A DNA stretch of 64,000 nt, from NCBI GenBank assembly GCA_029260655.1, contig JAJDCU010000016.1:62001-126000 (forward strand). The letters run 5' to 3'. Below the pieces are notes generated by a model. It was given only the letters and a program-made list of their open reading frames with translations, had not been told where the DNA came from and ran no database searches. Every line of letters begins with the position of its first letter. The stretch's first letter is position 1. The position numbers and the translations under genes are program-made. Below, piece after piece: positions 23,912 to 32,686 of the stretch. The stretch is from Phycisphaeraceae bacterium (GTDB lineage Bacteria > Planctomycetota > Phycisphaerae > Phycisphaerales > Phycisphaeraceae).

Positions 23912-25399
23912 TTACCCCCGTTGTCCGATTTCCTTGCCTCCACCCCCCACCGACAACGGCACCGCCGCGCCTTCGTCGCCGGGGGATATTCCGGGGGCGC
24001 CTTCGATGTGCAGTTTCTTTGCCCGGTGCTGGGACCAGTCGGTGACTTGCAGGTCGGGCGCGTCCTTGCCGTCGTGGATATTTAACAGGTTGTAGCCGTT
24101 GTCTCGCTGGGCGGGGACGAAGCCGGAGTCGCGGATCAGTTGGCACAGCACCGGCTCGTTCAGGCAGTAAGTCGTGCCGGCGGCGCTGACGACGTTCTCT
24201 TCCATCATCACGCTGCCCATGTCGTTAGCGCCGTAGAACAGGCCGAGCTGGCCGATCTTCGGGCCCATCGTGACCCAGGACGCGCCGATCGAGTGGATGT
24301 TGTCGAGGAACAAACGGCTAAGCGCCTGCATCCGAAGGTACTCGCTCGCCCCGGCCATCCTGACTAACTTCCCGGCCTTGGGGATCGCCTTGTCGCAGGC
24401 GGCCTTGTCGTGCGGGTCGACTTTACCTGAGAAAACAAGGTCCGCCAGCACATCACCCGGGAACGGATCGCCCGAGGTTTCATCCCAGTCTGGCACACGG
24501 CCAAGCGGGGTGTTCTCGCGCTGGAAAGGCCAACTGATGAAGCTGACGTATCGCCCTAGCCAGTTTTTTTGGATCGCCTCGTCCTGACGGTCGCGCACCG
24601 CCGCCATGTGCATGACACGGTCGGCGACGCCTTCGATGTGACCGAACATCATCGTCGCGCTGGTCTGCATCCCAAGCCGGTGCCCGGCGGCCATCACGTC
24701 CAGCCACTGAGCGCCATCCGCCTTGCCCGGCCCGATCCGCCGACGGACGTGCTCAGGAAAAATCTCGCCGCCGCCGCCCGGAATGGTGTCGAGCCCCGCC
24801 GCCATCAAACGCTTCAAGATGGCTTCAAGTTTCGCGTTCCACACATCCGCCGCCAGCTCGTGACTCTTGCCGGGGGCGGTGGTGGGGAAGCCTTCAATAT
24901 CAAACACCGCGACAAACTCCACGAACTCCGGCGGGCTGAACCCGTGGATATGCACCCCAGGAAAATTTTCTTTGATCCCTCGAAGCATGTCCTCATAAAA
25001 CCCGATCGCCAGGTCCGGGTGCATCCCCCCCTGCAAGAGCACCTGCGTCCCGCCGATGTCGACAAGCTCCCGGATCTTCTGATGAAGCTGCTCGGTGCTC
25101 AGCGTGTAAGCATCTTTTTCATCCCCATCCCGCCGAAACGCGCAGAACGTGCAGCGGGCCGAGCAGACGTTGGTGTAATTGACGTTGCGGTCGATGACGT
25201 AGGTGCGTGATGCTTCATCACCCCCGCCGTGGATCCGGTCACACACCGCCGACGCCCACCTGCCAAGGTCGTGCATCGACGCTTCGTGATACAGCCGCAG
25301 CGCATCGGCAGGCGACAGCCGGGCCTTACCCGCGATCACCGCATCGATATTCAACTCCCGGGCCAGCGTCTTGGAATCAGTCGTTTGAGTCGTCGTCAT
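23912..25399 (-). CDS. mqnC: Cyclic dehypoxanthinyl futalosine synthase, radical SAM
   Basis: Radical SAM enzyme of the futalosine route to menaquinone. The cluster motif reads CSARCTFCAF, followed by GGTQVLLQGGMHPDL, FSPPEF, DTIPGGGGEI and MMEENVVSAAGT; the GGGGEI and EENVVSAAG blocks favour MqnC over MqnE. The ATG at 25397-25399 gives 495 residues, well above the usual length near 370: there is an extra segment around DPFPGDVLADLVFSG and a C-terminal tail of about 45 residues ending in a glycine-rich stretch next to the REP cluster. The other mqn genes are not in this window. MqnE is the main alternative. Confidence 0.82.
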   Translation of the reverse strand: MTTTQTTDSKTLARELNIDAVIAGKARLSPADALRLYHEASMHDLGRWASAVCDRIHGGGDEASRTYVIDRNVNYTNVCSARCTFCAFRRDGDEKDAYTLSTEQLHQKIRELVDIGGTQVLLQGGMHPDLAIGFYEDMLRGIKENFPGVHIHGFSPPEFVEFVAVFDIEGFPTTAPGKSHELAADVWNAKLEAILKRLMAAGLDTIPGGGGEIFPEHVRRRIGPGKADGAQWLDVMAAGHRLGMQTSATMMFGHIEGVADRVMHMAAVRDRQDEAIQKNWLGRYVSFISWPFQRENTPLGRVPDWDETSGDPFPGDVLADLVFSGKVDPHDKAACDKAIPKAGKLVRMAGASEYLRMQALSRLFLDNIHSIGASWVTMGPKIGQLGLFYGANDMGSVMMEENVVSAAGTTYCLNEPVLCQLIRDSGFVPAQRDNGYNLLNIHDGKDAPDLQVTDWSQHRAKKLHIEGAPGISPGDEGAAVPLSVGGGGKEIGQRG

Positions 25400-25468
25400 G
25401 GGCGGGATTGTAGGGGGTTCCGGCGTTGAGGTCACGACCAGCGGTCGGTGCAGGGATCATGATCAGGC

Positions 25469-25816
25469 TCAATACACCGGCAACGACGGGTCGATTTCTT
25501 TTGCCCATGCGTTGATGCCGCCGGCGAGGTTGAGGGCGTTGAAGTCTTGTTCGCGCAGGAAGGCGACGGCCATCGCGCTGCGGTTGCCGATGCGGCAGAT
25601 CACGACCTGGGTTTTGTCGGGGTCGAGGTCGTCGAGGTGTTGAGGCAGATCTTTCAGGGGGATCAGCCTGGCCTGGGGCAGACAAACTCGTTGATGCTCG
25701 TCCGGCTCGCGGACGTCGATCAGCTCGAAGTCGTCGCCGCGGTCGAGCATGGCTTTGAGTTCGTGGACGGTGATCGTCGGGATCGCCTGATCGTGTGCGG
25801 GTTGGGTCGGGTCCAT
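25469..25816 (-). CDS. Single-domain rhodanese-like protein
   Basis: A 115-residue cytoplasmic rhodanese domain that could move sulfane sulfur. The active-site loop is CRIGNRS with Cys74, matching the CxxGxRS form of GlpE/PspE-like proteins, preceded by ELIDVREPDEH. No signal peptide is present. It lies between the metallopeptidase gene (58 bases downstream) and mqnC (about 70 bases on the other side of its stop), all on the minus strand. Sulfur donor and acceptor are unknown. Confidence 0.88.
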   Translation of the reverse strand: MDPTQPAHDQAIPTITVHELKAMLDRGDDFELIDVREPDEHQRVCLPQARLIPLKDLPQHLDDLDPDKTQVVICRIGNRSAMAVAFLREQDFNALNLAGGINAWAKEIDPSLPVY

Positions 25817-25874
25817 GTGGGGTACCGGGCGTCGTCGGTTTGGGCGATGAATGTTCTGCGCGAGTGTAACCGAT

Positions 25875-27311
25875 TCACCTGCGCCGACCGGTGCGCGGCC
25901 ACAGCAGGCCCAGGACGATCAGCGTGCAAGCCGCGCCGGGCTCGGGGATGTTCGCAGCAATGCCGGGCGGGGGCCCCGGAGGTGTACCGGCGTTCCAGTT
26001 GCCCAATACGAGGTTGATATCCTCGATGCCGACGAACCCGTCGCCGGAAGGGTCGCCCAGCAAGAGATCGCCCGGGGTGGCGGGTTGGTTCCACCTGGCC
26101 AACACGAGACCTAAATCTTCGACCCCGACAAACCCGTCGGCGTTGAGGTCGCCGATCAATGGGATGAGGGTCGAGACAAACGTGTGGGACCAGTCGGCGG
26201 TGTTGCCGACGCTGTTGGTCACGCGCAGGTCGAGGGTGTGTTCGCCGGCGGGCAGGTCTGACAAACCAAAGGCCAGGTCTTCGGTGTATCCATCGAACAC
26301 GCCATCGAGTGCGGGCAAGGATTCCCAGGGTTGGCCGTCCAGACGGAACTTGGCATCACTGATCGTGTTGATCGTGATCGCCAGCCCCAGGCTCTCAAGC
26401 GGGTCGACGCTCAGGGCCCCGTCGAAAGAAAACGCGCCGTCGGTCGGGCTTGCCTGCACCAAGGTCGGCAGGATCAACGGGAGCGTATCGAGGATATCGG
26501 GGATGGTATCGCCGTCGGTGTCGGCCGTGCCGATCTGGCCGTGGGTGAAGGGGTTGACGCTCGTGCTACCGAAGGTGTGCATGAGCGAATCGGTATTGAG
26601 CGCGGGGTTGACGGTGACGCCGTCGGGGAGGAAGTGCGCGTTGCCGTTTGGGAAGTTCAGGTACCCGCCGGTGTCGTCGGTGAAGGAGTTGAACTCGTCG
26701 ATCGCGCCGAACTGGTGTGCCCACTCGTGTGTGTAGGTCCAGGCCAGGTCGTTTTCGAACCCGACGGAGAACGGGCCGTTGAGGTAGCTGTACGCCCCGC
26801 CGGTGGTCGGCTTGATGAACTGTGTGAACGACCAGTGTGTCTGGTTTAGGGTGCGCTGGTCGTGGTTGAATTGGGCGACGTTATTGAACGGGTCGGGGTC
26901 GAGATAGCCCAGGTCGGCCATGACCTGGTTGACGAACAGCTCGCTGCCTGGATCGCCCAGCCCGCCGCCGACGCTGTCGACCGCCACGGGCTGGCCGGCG
27001 TTTAGGAAGTTAAGACTCATCGAAAGCTGCGCAGTCGGGTGCAGGGCCGACGTCTGCGACTGCCACCAGGAAGCGGCGTTGGCGAGCTCGGCCGTCCGGC
27101 CGGTAAGGTCCCCGGGCGACCAGGTGTTCACGGCGTCTTCGATGAAGATGACGTTGACGGTGTAGCTGCCCAGTGCGTAGCTTCCGGTGTCTAGCAGCGG
27201 GTCTGCGCCGAAGGGGATCGGTGGGGTGTTGGCACGGACATCACCGACCGCGGCGCAAAGAACAAACGCCACGGCCATCGCGCTTCGTGAAGTTCGGACA
27301 CCAGAGAACAA
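25875..27311 (-). CDS. Secreted HExxH metallopeptidase with dockerin-like repeats and PEP-CTERM tail
   Basis: A 478-residue exported protein. After a signal peptide (AMAVAFVLCAAVGDVRA) comes a zinc-peptidase-like domain with THEWAHQFGAIDE near residue 195, where HEWAH fits HExxH. A beta-sandwich-like segment follows (DLPAGEHTLDLRVTNSVGN), then two dockerin-like units (GDLNADGFVGVEDLG, GDGFVGIEDINLVLG) and a PEP-CTERM end (IPEPGAACTLIVLGLL, GRRR). It is probably surface-anchored by exosortase and binds calcium. The dockerin units match those of the pair at 7024-9130, so they share an assembly or anchoring system. Substrate unknown. Confidence 0.85.
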   Translation of the reverse strand: MFSGVRTSRSAMAVAFVLCAAVGDVRANTPPIPFGADPLLDTGSYALGSYTVNVIFIEDAVNTWSPGDLTGRTAELANAASWWQSQTSALHPTAQLSMSLNFLNAGQPVAVDSVGGGLGDPGSELFVNQVMADLGYLDPDPFNNVAQFNHDQRTLNQTHWSFTQFIKPTTGGAYSYLNGPFSVGFENDLAWTYTHEWAHQFGAIDEFNSFTDDTGGYLNFPNGNAHFLPDGVTVNPALNTDSLMHTFGSTSVNPFTHGQIGTADTDGDTIPDILDTLPLILPTLVQASPTDGAFSFDGALSVDPLESLGLAITINTISDAKFRLDGQPWESLPALDGVFDGYTEDLAFGLSDLPAGEHTLDLRVTNSVGNTADWSHTFVSTLIPLIGDLNADGFVGVEDLGLVLARWNQPATPGDLLLGDPSGDGFVGIEDINLVLGNWNAGTPPGPPPGIAANIPEPGAACTLIVLGLLWPRTGRRR

Positions 27312-27350
27312 AACCCCACCTCCCGCGCGATGAGAAAAACATGCGCCCGC

Positions 27351-28355
27351 TTACCCGCCTGTGAGGATCGGCTTGAGCAGGTCGACCTTGGCGAACAGGG
27401 CCGGTGTCCCGCCGGTATGGACGAAGACGATGCTGTCACCGTCGCTGTATAACCCCGCCCGGATGTCGGCGATCATGCCGGCGAACGCCTTAGAAGAATA
27501 CACCGGGTCCAGCAGGATGGCCTGCTCGTTAGCCAATAATTTTATCGCTTCCAGGGCCGCGGGCGTGGGGATGCCGTAACCCGAGCCAAACTGGGTGTCG
27601 TCGCAGACGACCAGGGCGGGGTCGACAGGGTTTTCACCGATGCGCTTAGCGGTCTGATCCGCCAGCACCAGGGTGTCCTGGGTGATTTCAGCGGCGCTGC
27701 CGGGCACGACGGTGAAGCCCTTGATCGCGTAGCCCCCGCCGAACATGGCGACGCCCAGGATCATCCCCGCCTGCGTGCCGGCGCTGCCGTTGGCGACGTA
27801 GACGCATTTAGGGTTCACGCCCTGGTCGGCTAGCTGCTGGTTCATCTCAAGGATCATCGCGACGTAGCCCAGCGCGCCGACCGCGTCTGACCCGCCGGAG
27901 ACCACGACATAGGGCACCCCGCCATCTGCCTTGATGCGCTCGGCAAGCTCGGCCATCTTCGGCTTACGGTCCGGCCCGGTCGGGACGTAGTGGCGGTGCG
28001 CCCCCAACAAGTCGTCTACAAGTAAGTTCCCCTGCAAGGGCACATCATCGTCCGTCGTGTTCAGCACCAACTCGGCCTGCATCCCGCCTAAGCGCGCGGC
28101 GGCGGCGGCCTGACGGACGTGGTTGGACTGCACCCCCCCTTCGGTGATGAAGTGGGTCACGCCCTTTTGCATCGCATCGGCGAGGAGGTATTCGAGCTTG
28201 CGCGTTTTGTTCCCACCGAACGCCAGACCGGTCAGGTCGTCGCGCTTGAGGTAGATGCGCGGGCCACCGAGCAACCCGGTGAGGCGCGGCATGAACTCAA
28301 GCGGTGTCGGAAGTGTGGCGATACGTTCACGGGGCTGGCTGAAGAAGTTGGGCAT
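27351..28355 (-). CDS. D-cysteine desulfhydrase / ACC deaminase-like PLP enzyme
   Basis: A 334-residue fold-type II PLP enzyme. The PLP lysine lies in LAFGGNKTRKLEYL, preceded by IYLKRDDLTG; QSNHVRQAAAAA and the C-terminal VFVHTGGTPALF are also typical. Members split D-cysteine into pyruvate, sulfide and ammonia, or act on 1-aminocyclopropane-1-carboxylate; sequence alone leans to D-cysteine desulfhydrase. The length is normal. It is followed on the minus strand, after 39 bases, by the metallopeptidase gene. A repeat array lies just upstream of its start. Confidence 0.85.
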   Translation of the reverse strand: MPNFFSQPRERIATLPTPLEFMPRLTGLLGGPRIYLKRDDLTGLAFGGNKTRKLEYLLADAMQKGVTHFITEGGVQSNHVRQAAAAARLGGMQAELVLNTTDDDVPLQGNLLVDDLLGAHRHYVPTGPDRKPKMAELAERIKADGGVPYVVVSGGSDAVGALGYVAMILEMNQQLADQGVNPKCVYVANGSAGTQAGMILGVAMFGGGYAIKGFTVVPGSAAEITQDTLVLADQTAKRIGENPVDPALVVCDDTQFGSGYGIPTPAALEAIKLLANEQAILLDPVYSSKAFAGMIADIRAGLYSDGDSIVFVHTGGTPALFAKVDLLKPILTGG

Positions 28356-28370
28356 GGTGGAAGTTGGGGA

Positions 28371-28475
28371 TTAGGGATTAGGGGTTGGGGATTAGGGGTT
28401 GGGGGTTGGGAAAATGCAGGAATGTCGAAAATCAGATTGAACATTTCAGATCGAACATTGGACATACGTCTGATC
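28371..28475. repeat. Composite repeat: G-rich array followed by a GATTGAACATT unit
   Basis: From 28371 to about 28417 the sequence iterates GGGATTAGGGGTTGGGG units. From about 28430 it continues with CAGATTGAACATTTCAGATC then GAACATTGGACAT, the second copy of the family seen at 18373-18458. Two repeat families are therefore stacked between two same-strand genes. Confidence 0.7.
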
Positions 28476-28491
28476 CCTGTACCCCCCCATT

Positions 28492-31400
28492 CTACCGCGC
28501 GACGGCGAGGATGCCGTTGGCGAGGAGCTTGCGGGCGGATTCGCTGTCGTAGCCGAATACCTGCCAGTGTCCGACGCCGGCGAGCGCGGCGGTGAGGTCT
28601 TCGGGGGAATAGATCACGGCAGGTCGGCCGTCGATCAAGACCGCCTGGAGGCGCGGCGTGTGGACCGGGCCCATCTGCCGCTTAGCGAACCGGCTGAAAC
28701 CCACCCTCCGGGCGTCGTGGGCATCCGGCCCGAGCCCGACGCCGGTGATGATCGGCGAGTCATCCGCAAGCGGGACCGCAGTGCGATCGGGGAACAGCTT
28801 CAACAGCATCGCGTGGGCCGACTGCACGGCCTTGGGCGATCCCCCCGCGGCGTCCAGCCAGAGCGTCCCACCCGACTCAACCCAGTCCCGGATCGCCAAA
28901 GCCTGCTCGTCGCTTAGCCCGCCCTCACCGGTCGTGGTCAGCAGCGCGAACTGATGGCCAGCGAGCTCTGCCGGGCCGACCGTTTCAACCGCCAGATCGA
29001 TCCCGTGGTCACGCGCAAACACCGCCCGCAGTTGCGTCACTGCTCCGGGCTCGGGGTCGAACGCCCCGGCGTAATGGATGCGCGCGACGGACAGTTTTTC
29101 GGATGGCCAGCGCTTCGGCGGCGCGACATAGTGGGTCTGCAGGCGGACACGGTGCGGCTCCAGGCTTACAGCAAAAAGATAGAGGTTCGACATCGCCACG
29201 AAACTGTCGGGCCGCTTGTCGGGGTCGTTGACCTGCAGGCCCCTGCCGATGTCCTTGTTAAACGCGACGATCAGCGGGCGGACGCCGTTGTGAACCATCC
29301 GCATCTGCACGGCCGGGCGGAGCTGGGTGTGCAGGCTGTAGAACGGATGGTCCTCCGCAACAGGCTGAAGCGCGCGCCCGGGGAACAGGGCCTCGACAAG
29401 CTCATCCACACTGGCGGACAGCTTGGGCCAAGAAGCCTCGGGGTTAAAGACCAGCATGCCCCCGGCGTGGATGTATTCGCGCAACCGGTCGACTTCGCCG
29501 TCCGTAAGCGTAAACGGCTTGTGGGTCGCCAGGTACAGGATCGGGCTCTGGGTCAACTGGTACACCGGCTGGTTCAGGCCGACGATCTGCCAGGCGGTGT
29601 CAACCTCGTACTTATCCGAGGCGTAGTCAACGAAGTTCCACAGGTCGTTTGGCCGGTTGTCCCACGGCCCATCGAAACGGATCTTAGATACGGCGATCGG
29701 GTCTAATGCATTGGCCAGGTACAGCAGCGCAAACCCGGTGGACAGGAGTTTGCCCTGGTTGCCGGTGGTGTCCTGCCACAGCCCGTCGGGGCGTTGGCGG
29801 TTGAGCATCTCGGCGGTGACATGGCGGAACCAGTCGACGCCGTTGAAGGTGCGCCGCCCGGTCGCCTGCCCGACGCGCTGGGTGGTCCACATGTAGTAGA
29901 ACCAGTCGGAGCCTCGGCTCTGGGCGGGGTCGAAGTTTTCATCGAGCCAGCGCAGGCCCTTGCGCAGTTCGCGTGAGACGTTATCTCGGCCGGGCTCGGT
30001 GAGCCTGGGGCCGTTTAGGGCGCGCTCGGTGAGTGTGAGTGTGGCGACCCCGCCGGCGGTCATCGGGCCGTTGGCCTTGGTATAGAACGAACCGGTACGG
30101 GTCCGGCGTGGATCGGCTTTGAGTTGTGTGCCTCGGGCTCCTTTGCCGGGGGCATCAAGCATCCCGATCGTCCAGCCGGCGGCCCGATCGCCGGGGGTTT
30201 GCTCCTGTGTGGTACGCCAGTGCTGATCGATCGGCGCCCAGGTCTTCTTGCTTGGCAGGTCAACGCCCATTGTCTGTGCGCCCCACAGACCCAGCACGCC
30301 GTAGAGCCCGCTGCCGTGGTCGCCCAGGCCCTCGCTGGCCCCGCCGAAATACGCTTCGTTGAAGTTGCCCCGGTCGGTGATGGCTAAGGTCAACCACGCG
30401 GCGTCGCGCTTGGCAAGGGGGCCCCACCGATCAAGCGAGAGCCTGGACAGCATCATCAGCCGCATCCCCCGGTCGTAGGTATAGGGGCTGTCGCTTGCCA
30501 GGACCCAGCTGATCCGCCGGTGCAATCGCGGGTCCTGGTACGACTGGCCCGAAGCGAGTAGCGCCCAGCAGACCAGGGCGTGGTTGCCGTGCTCGTAGAC
30601 GACCTCCTGATAAAGCGGGGTGTTCTTCTTGTAGAGGCCGAGGTACCAGTATTCGCTGTCGTGGTGGATGTCTTCGTGCGGCAGGACGGCGTCGGCGTGG
30701 TCGCCTTGGCGCCGCGCGGTGTAGAGTTCATCGACCGCTGCGAGGATCGCGGCCCGGATGTCCTCGATCGCCAGATTTTCTGCATCAAAAGATCCGTCGG
30801 GCTTGCGCGGCGCAGGGGCGCTATCGCTGCCGGCATCCATGCGATCCGGCGCAAACTGCCGGACGTTGCCCGGCTCATCCAGCAACCCAACCATGTGCAT
30901 GGCGTACTGCCCGAAGCTGCGCATCTTCGGTTGGATGTGCGCGGGCAGCGGCTTCTCTCCGCGGTGATACCTCTCGTAGCCCTTGGCCGAAGCCGCGACC
31001 TTGCGTAGCTTTGCCCGAAAGGCCTTGAGGTCACGGTCGCCGTATAGCGCAAGATACCCGTCGTGCATGGCGATGTAGGTGTACTGCATCAGGTCGAACC
31101 CGGCCCGCTGCCGCTGGCGGATCAGCCGGCCTATCGCGGATCCCAGCTCGCTAAGCGCTCGGTTGTCACCGGTCTGCAAAAGCGTGTAGGTCAGATCGCA
31201 TCGGTACTCGCGCAGCACCTTGGACATTTCCTTGTAGCGCTCGTTGCGCCGCTCGACGGCGGGGTCCTTCATCCGTTTTTGCTTGGCCTTTAGCGCCTCG
31301 ATTTGTTCGACCAGCGGCTCGGCCTCGCGCCGGGCCCGGGGGGTCATGTGCGGCAGCGCCGCTCGGCCCGAGTAGGTCTTCTCGAAAGGCGGGACACCGA

Positions 31401-31941
31401 CCTTGATCCGGGTCTTGGCATACAACTTGGCGAGTTGAGCGCCGATCTTCCGGCCCTCTTCGGTACTTGGGTTCTGCCAGCGGCTCTCGGCCTCGGGGGG
31501 CATGTCCTCAAACAACGAACGAAAACCCCGGCCGACGCCGTTTGACAACTCAGGAACCGACCCGCCCTGTGCCTGGATCATCCGCTCGCGCAGCCAATCC
31601 CGGACGGTCGGCATCAGGTGCCAGCGGATATACGTGTCGCTATAGATGTCACCCGTGAGCCTGCCGATCATCCGTCGGGCGACCTCGGGGCCGTCTTGCG
31701 TTTTGAGAGCCCGGACCACCCGGTGGGGCCGGGTGAACACCGCCGGATGCTGTAGCTCCGTGAGGCTGTCAAGCTCCCGGGCTTCGGCGATCAACTGCTT
31801 CAGCGCCGCGTCGACCCGAGCCGTATCCGAGCCCTCGCCCGGCTGCTGCGCAGACAACAACGGGCCTTGCATCAGGCAGATCAATATTCCCAAAAATGTA
31901 ACGCGACGCACGAACGCCGCCCACAAACGATGTGAACCCAT
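28492..31941 (-). CDS. Large exported protein with two DUF4159 domains
   Basis: A 1149-residue protein. The signal sequence (FLGILICLMQGPLLSAQQ) starts from the ATG at 31939-31941, which has GGGGAG about eight bases upstream; the longer frame to 32004 is less likely. The first 740 residues are mainly helical, and residues about 500-740 look like an alpha-toroid (GFALLYLANALDP, RRTFNGVDWF). Two DUF4159 (GATase1-like) units follow: about 750-925 (KIRFDGPWDNRP...YIHAGGMLVF) and 947-1149 (VARIHYAGAFDPEPG...VESGGTLWLDAAGG). DUF4159 proteins are common in planctomycetes, and their role is unknown. It is the largest gene here and single on its strand. Confidence 0.75.
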   Translation of the reverse strand: MGSHRLWAAFVRRVTFLGILICLMQGPLLSAQQPGEGSDTARVDAALKQLIAEARELDSLTELQHPAVFTRPHRVVRALKTQDGPEVARRMIGRLTGDIYSDTYIRWHLMPTVRDWLRERMIQAQGGSVPELSNGVGRGFRSLFEDMPPEAESRWQNPSTEEGRKIGAQLAKLYAKTRIKVGVPPFEKTYSGRAALPHMTPRARREAEPLVEQIEALKAKQKRMKDPAVERRNERYKEMSKVLREYRCDLTYTLLQTGDNRALSELGSAIGRLIRQRQRAGFDLMQYTYIAMHDGYLALYGDRDLKAFRAKLRKVAASAKGYERYHRGEKPLPAHIQPKMRSFGQYAMHMVGLLDEPGNVRQFAPDRMDAGSDSAPAPRKPDGSFDAENLAIEDIRAAILAAVDELYTARRQGDHADAVLPHEDIHHDSEYWYLGLYKKNTPLYQEVVYEHGNHALVCWALLASGQSYQDPRLHRRISWVLASDSPYTYDRGMRLMMLSRLSLDRWGPLAKRDAAWLTLAITDRGNFNEAYFGGASEGLGDHGSGLYGVLGLWGAQTMGVDLPSKKTWAPIDQHWRTTQEQTPGDRAAGWTIGMLDAPGKGARGTQLKADPRRTRTGSFYTKANGPMTAGGVATLTLTERALNGPRLTEPGRDNVSRELRKGLRWLDENFDPAQSRGSDWFYYMWTTQRVGQATGRRTFNGVDWFRHVTAEMLNRQRPDGLWQDTTGNQGKLLSTGFALLYLANALDPIAVSKIRFDGPWDNRPNDLWNFVDYASDKYEVDTAWQIVGLNQPVYQLTQSPILYLATHKPFTLTDGEVDRLREYIHAGGMLVFNPEASWPKLSASVDELVEALFPGRALQPVAEDHPFYSLHTQLRPAVQMRMVHNGVRPLIVAFNKDIGRGLQVNDPDKRPDSFVAMSNLYLFAVSLEPHRVRLQTHYVAPPKRWPSEKLSVARIHYAGAFDPEPGAVTQLRAVFARDHGIDLAVETVGPAELAGHQFALLTTTGEGGLSDEQALAIRDWVESGGTLWLDAAGGSPKAVQSAHAMLLKLFPDRTAVPLADDSPIITGVGLGPDAHDARRVGFSRFAKRQMGPVHTPRLQAVLIDGRPAVIYSPEDLTAALAGVGHWQVFGYDSESARKLLANGILAVAR

Positions 31942-32035
31942 GCCCGGTCTCCCCGGCATTTCAAGATGCCATGTCGCCCCGCCCACCGGAGCACCTTCCA
32001 TCATAACCGACGCCGCGACCGGGCCACAGCCCCGG

Positions 32036-32602
32036 TCAGACCGCCTGGACCTCTTTGGACTTGGCGGAAATCAGCTCGTCTACCTTGGCCTCGTACTTCT
32101 TAAGCAGCTTCTGGACGTCGTCCTTGGCCGAGTCCACCGCGTCCTCGCTGAGGTGGTTGGACTTGTCCTTGCCGGCCTGATCGATGTGCTTGTTGGCGTC
32201 TCGGCGCGCGTTGCGCATCGTGACCTTGGCCTGCTCGCCCATGTGCTTGACCGAGTGGATCAATTGCGTCCGCCGCTCCCCGGACAGCGACGGGAGGTTA
32301 AGGCGGATCTGCTTGGCCTCGACCATCGGATTCAACCCAAGCCCCGAGGCCTCGATCGCCTTGCCGATCTCCTTGGTGCACGAAGCGTCGAACGGCTTGA
32401 TCAGGATCTGCGTCGGCTCGGGGACGTTGATCAGAGCCAACTGACGAAGCTCGGTCGGCGAACCGTAGTAATCCACCTTGATAAACTCGACCAGCGCGGT
32501 GGACGCACGTCCGGTTCTGACACCGCGCAGCTCGCTCTTGAGGTATTCCTCGGCCTTGTCCATCGCCTCTTCGCAAACCAGCATGGTCTCGTCCAGATCC
32601 AT
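32036..32602 (-). CDS. frr: Ribosome recycling factor
   Basis: Splits the post-termination ribosome with EF-G. The 188-residue protein is of typical size and carries SELRGVRTGRAST, NVPEPTQILIKPFD, GLGLNPMVE and LPSLSGERR in family order. I chose the ATG at 32600-32602 because GGAG lies nine bases upstream; an alternative start at 32617 adds five residues. The ribosome site sits at the edge of a dispersed GATTGAACATT-type repeat (32611-32660). It follows pyrH on the same strand with an 84-base gap, the usual bacterial order. Confidence 0.96.
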   Translation of the reverse strand: MDLDETMLVCEEAMDKAEEYLKSELRGVRTGRASTALVEFIKVDYYGSPTELRQLALINVPEPTQILIKPFDASCTKEIGKAIEASGLGLNPMVEAKQIRLNLPSLSGERRTQLIHSVKHMGEQAKVTMRNARRDANKHIDQAGKDKSNHLSEDAVDSAKDDVQKLLKKYEAKVDELISAKSKEVQAV

Positions 32603-32610
32603 CGTTATGA

Positions 32611-32680
32611 TCTCCAATGTTCAATCTGCGATGTGCAATGTGTTGTCGTTGAAGTAGATTGCAGATTGTACAGCACGCAC
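32611..32680. repeat. GATTGAACATT-family repeat between pyrH and frr
   Basis: On the minus strand it reads CACATTGCACATCGCAGATT then GAACATTGGAG, an inverted and rearranged copy of the units at 18373-18458 and 28421-28475. It fills most of the pyrH-frr gap and overlaps the frr ribosome-binding site, so it could affect frr translation. Confidence 0.6.
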
Positions 32681-32686
32681 CGCCCA

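Noticed and set aside
28371-28417. Telomere-like G-rich repeat
   Set aside because: It is an internal, short and irregular array flanked by ordinary genes on both sides; a replicon end is not supported.
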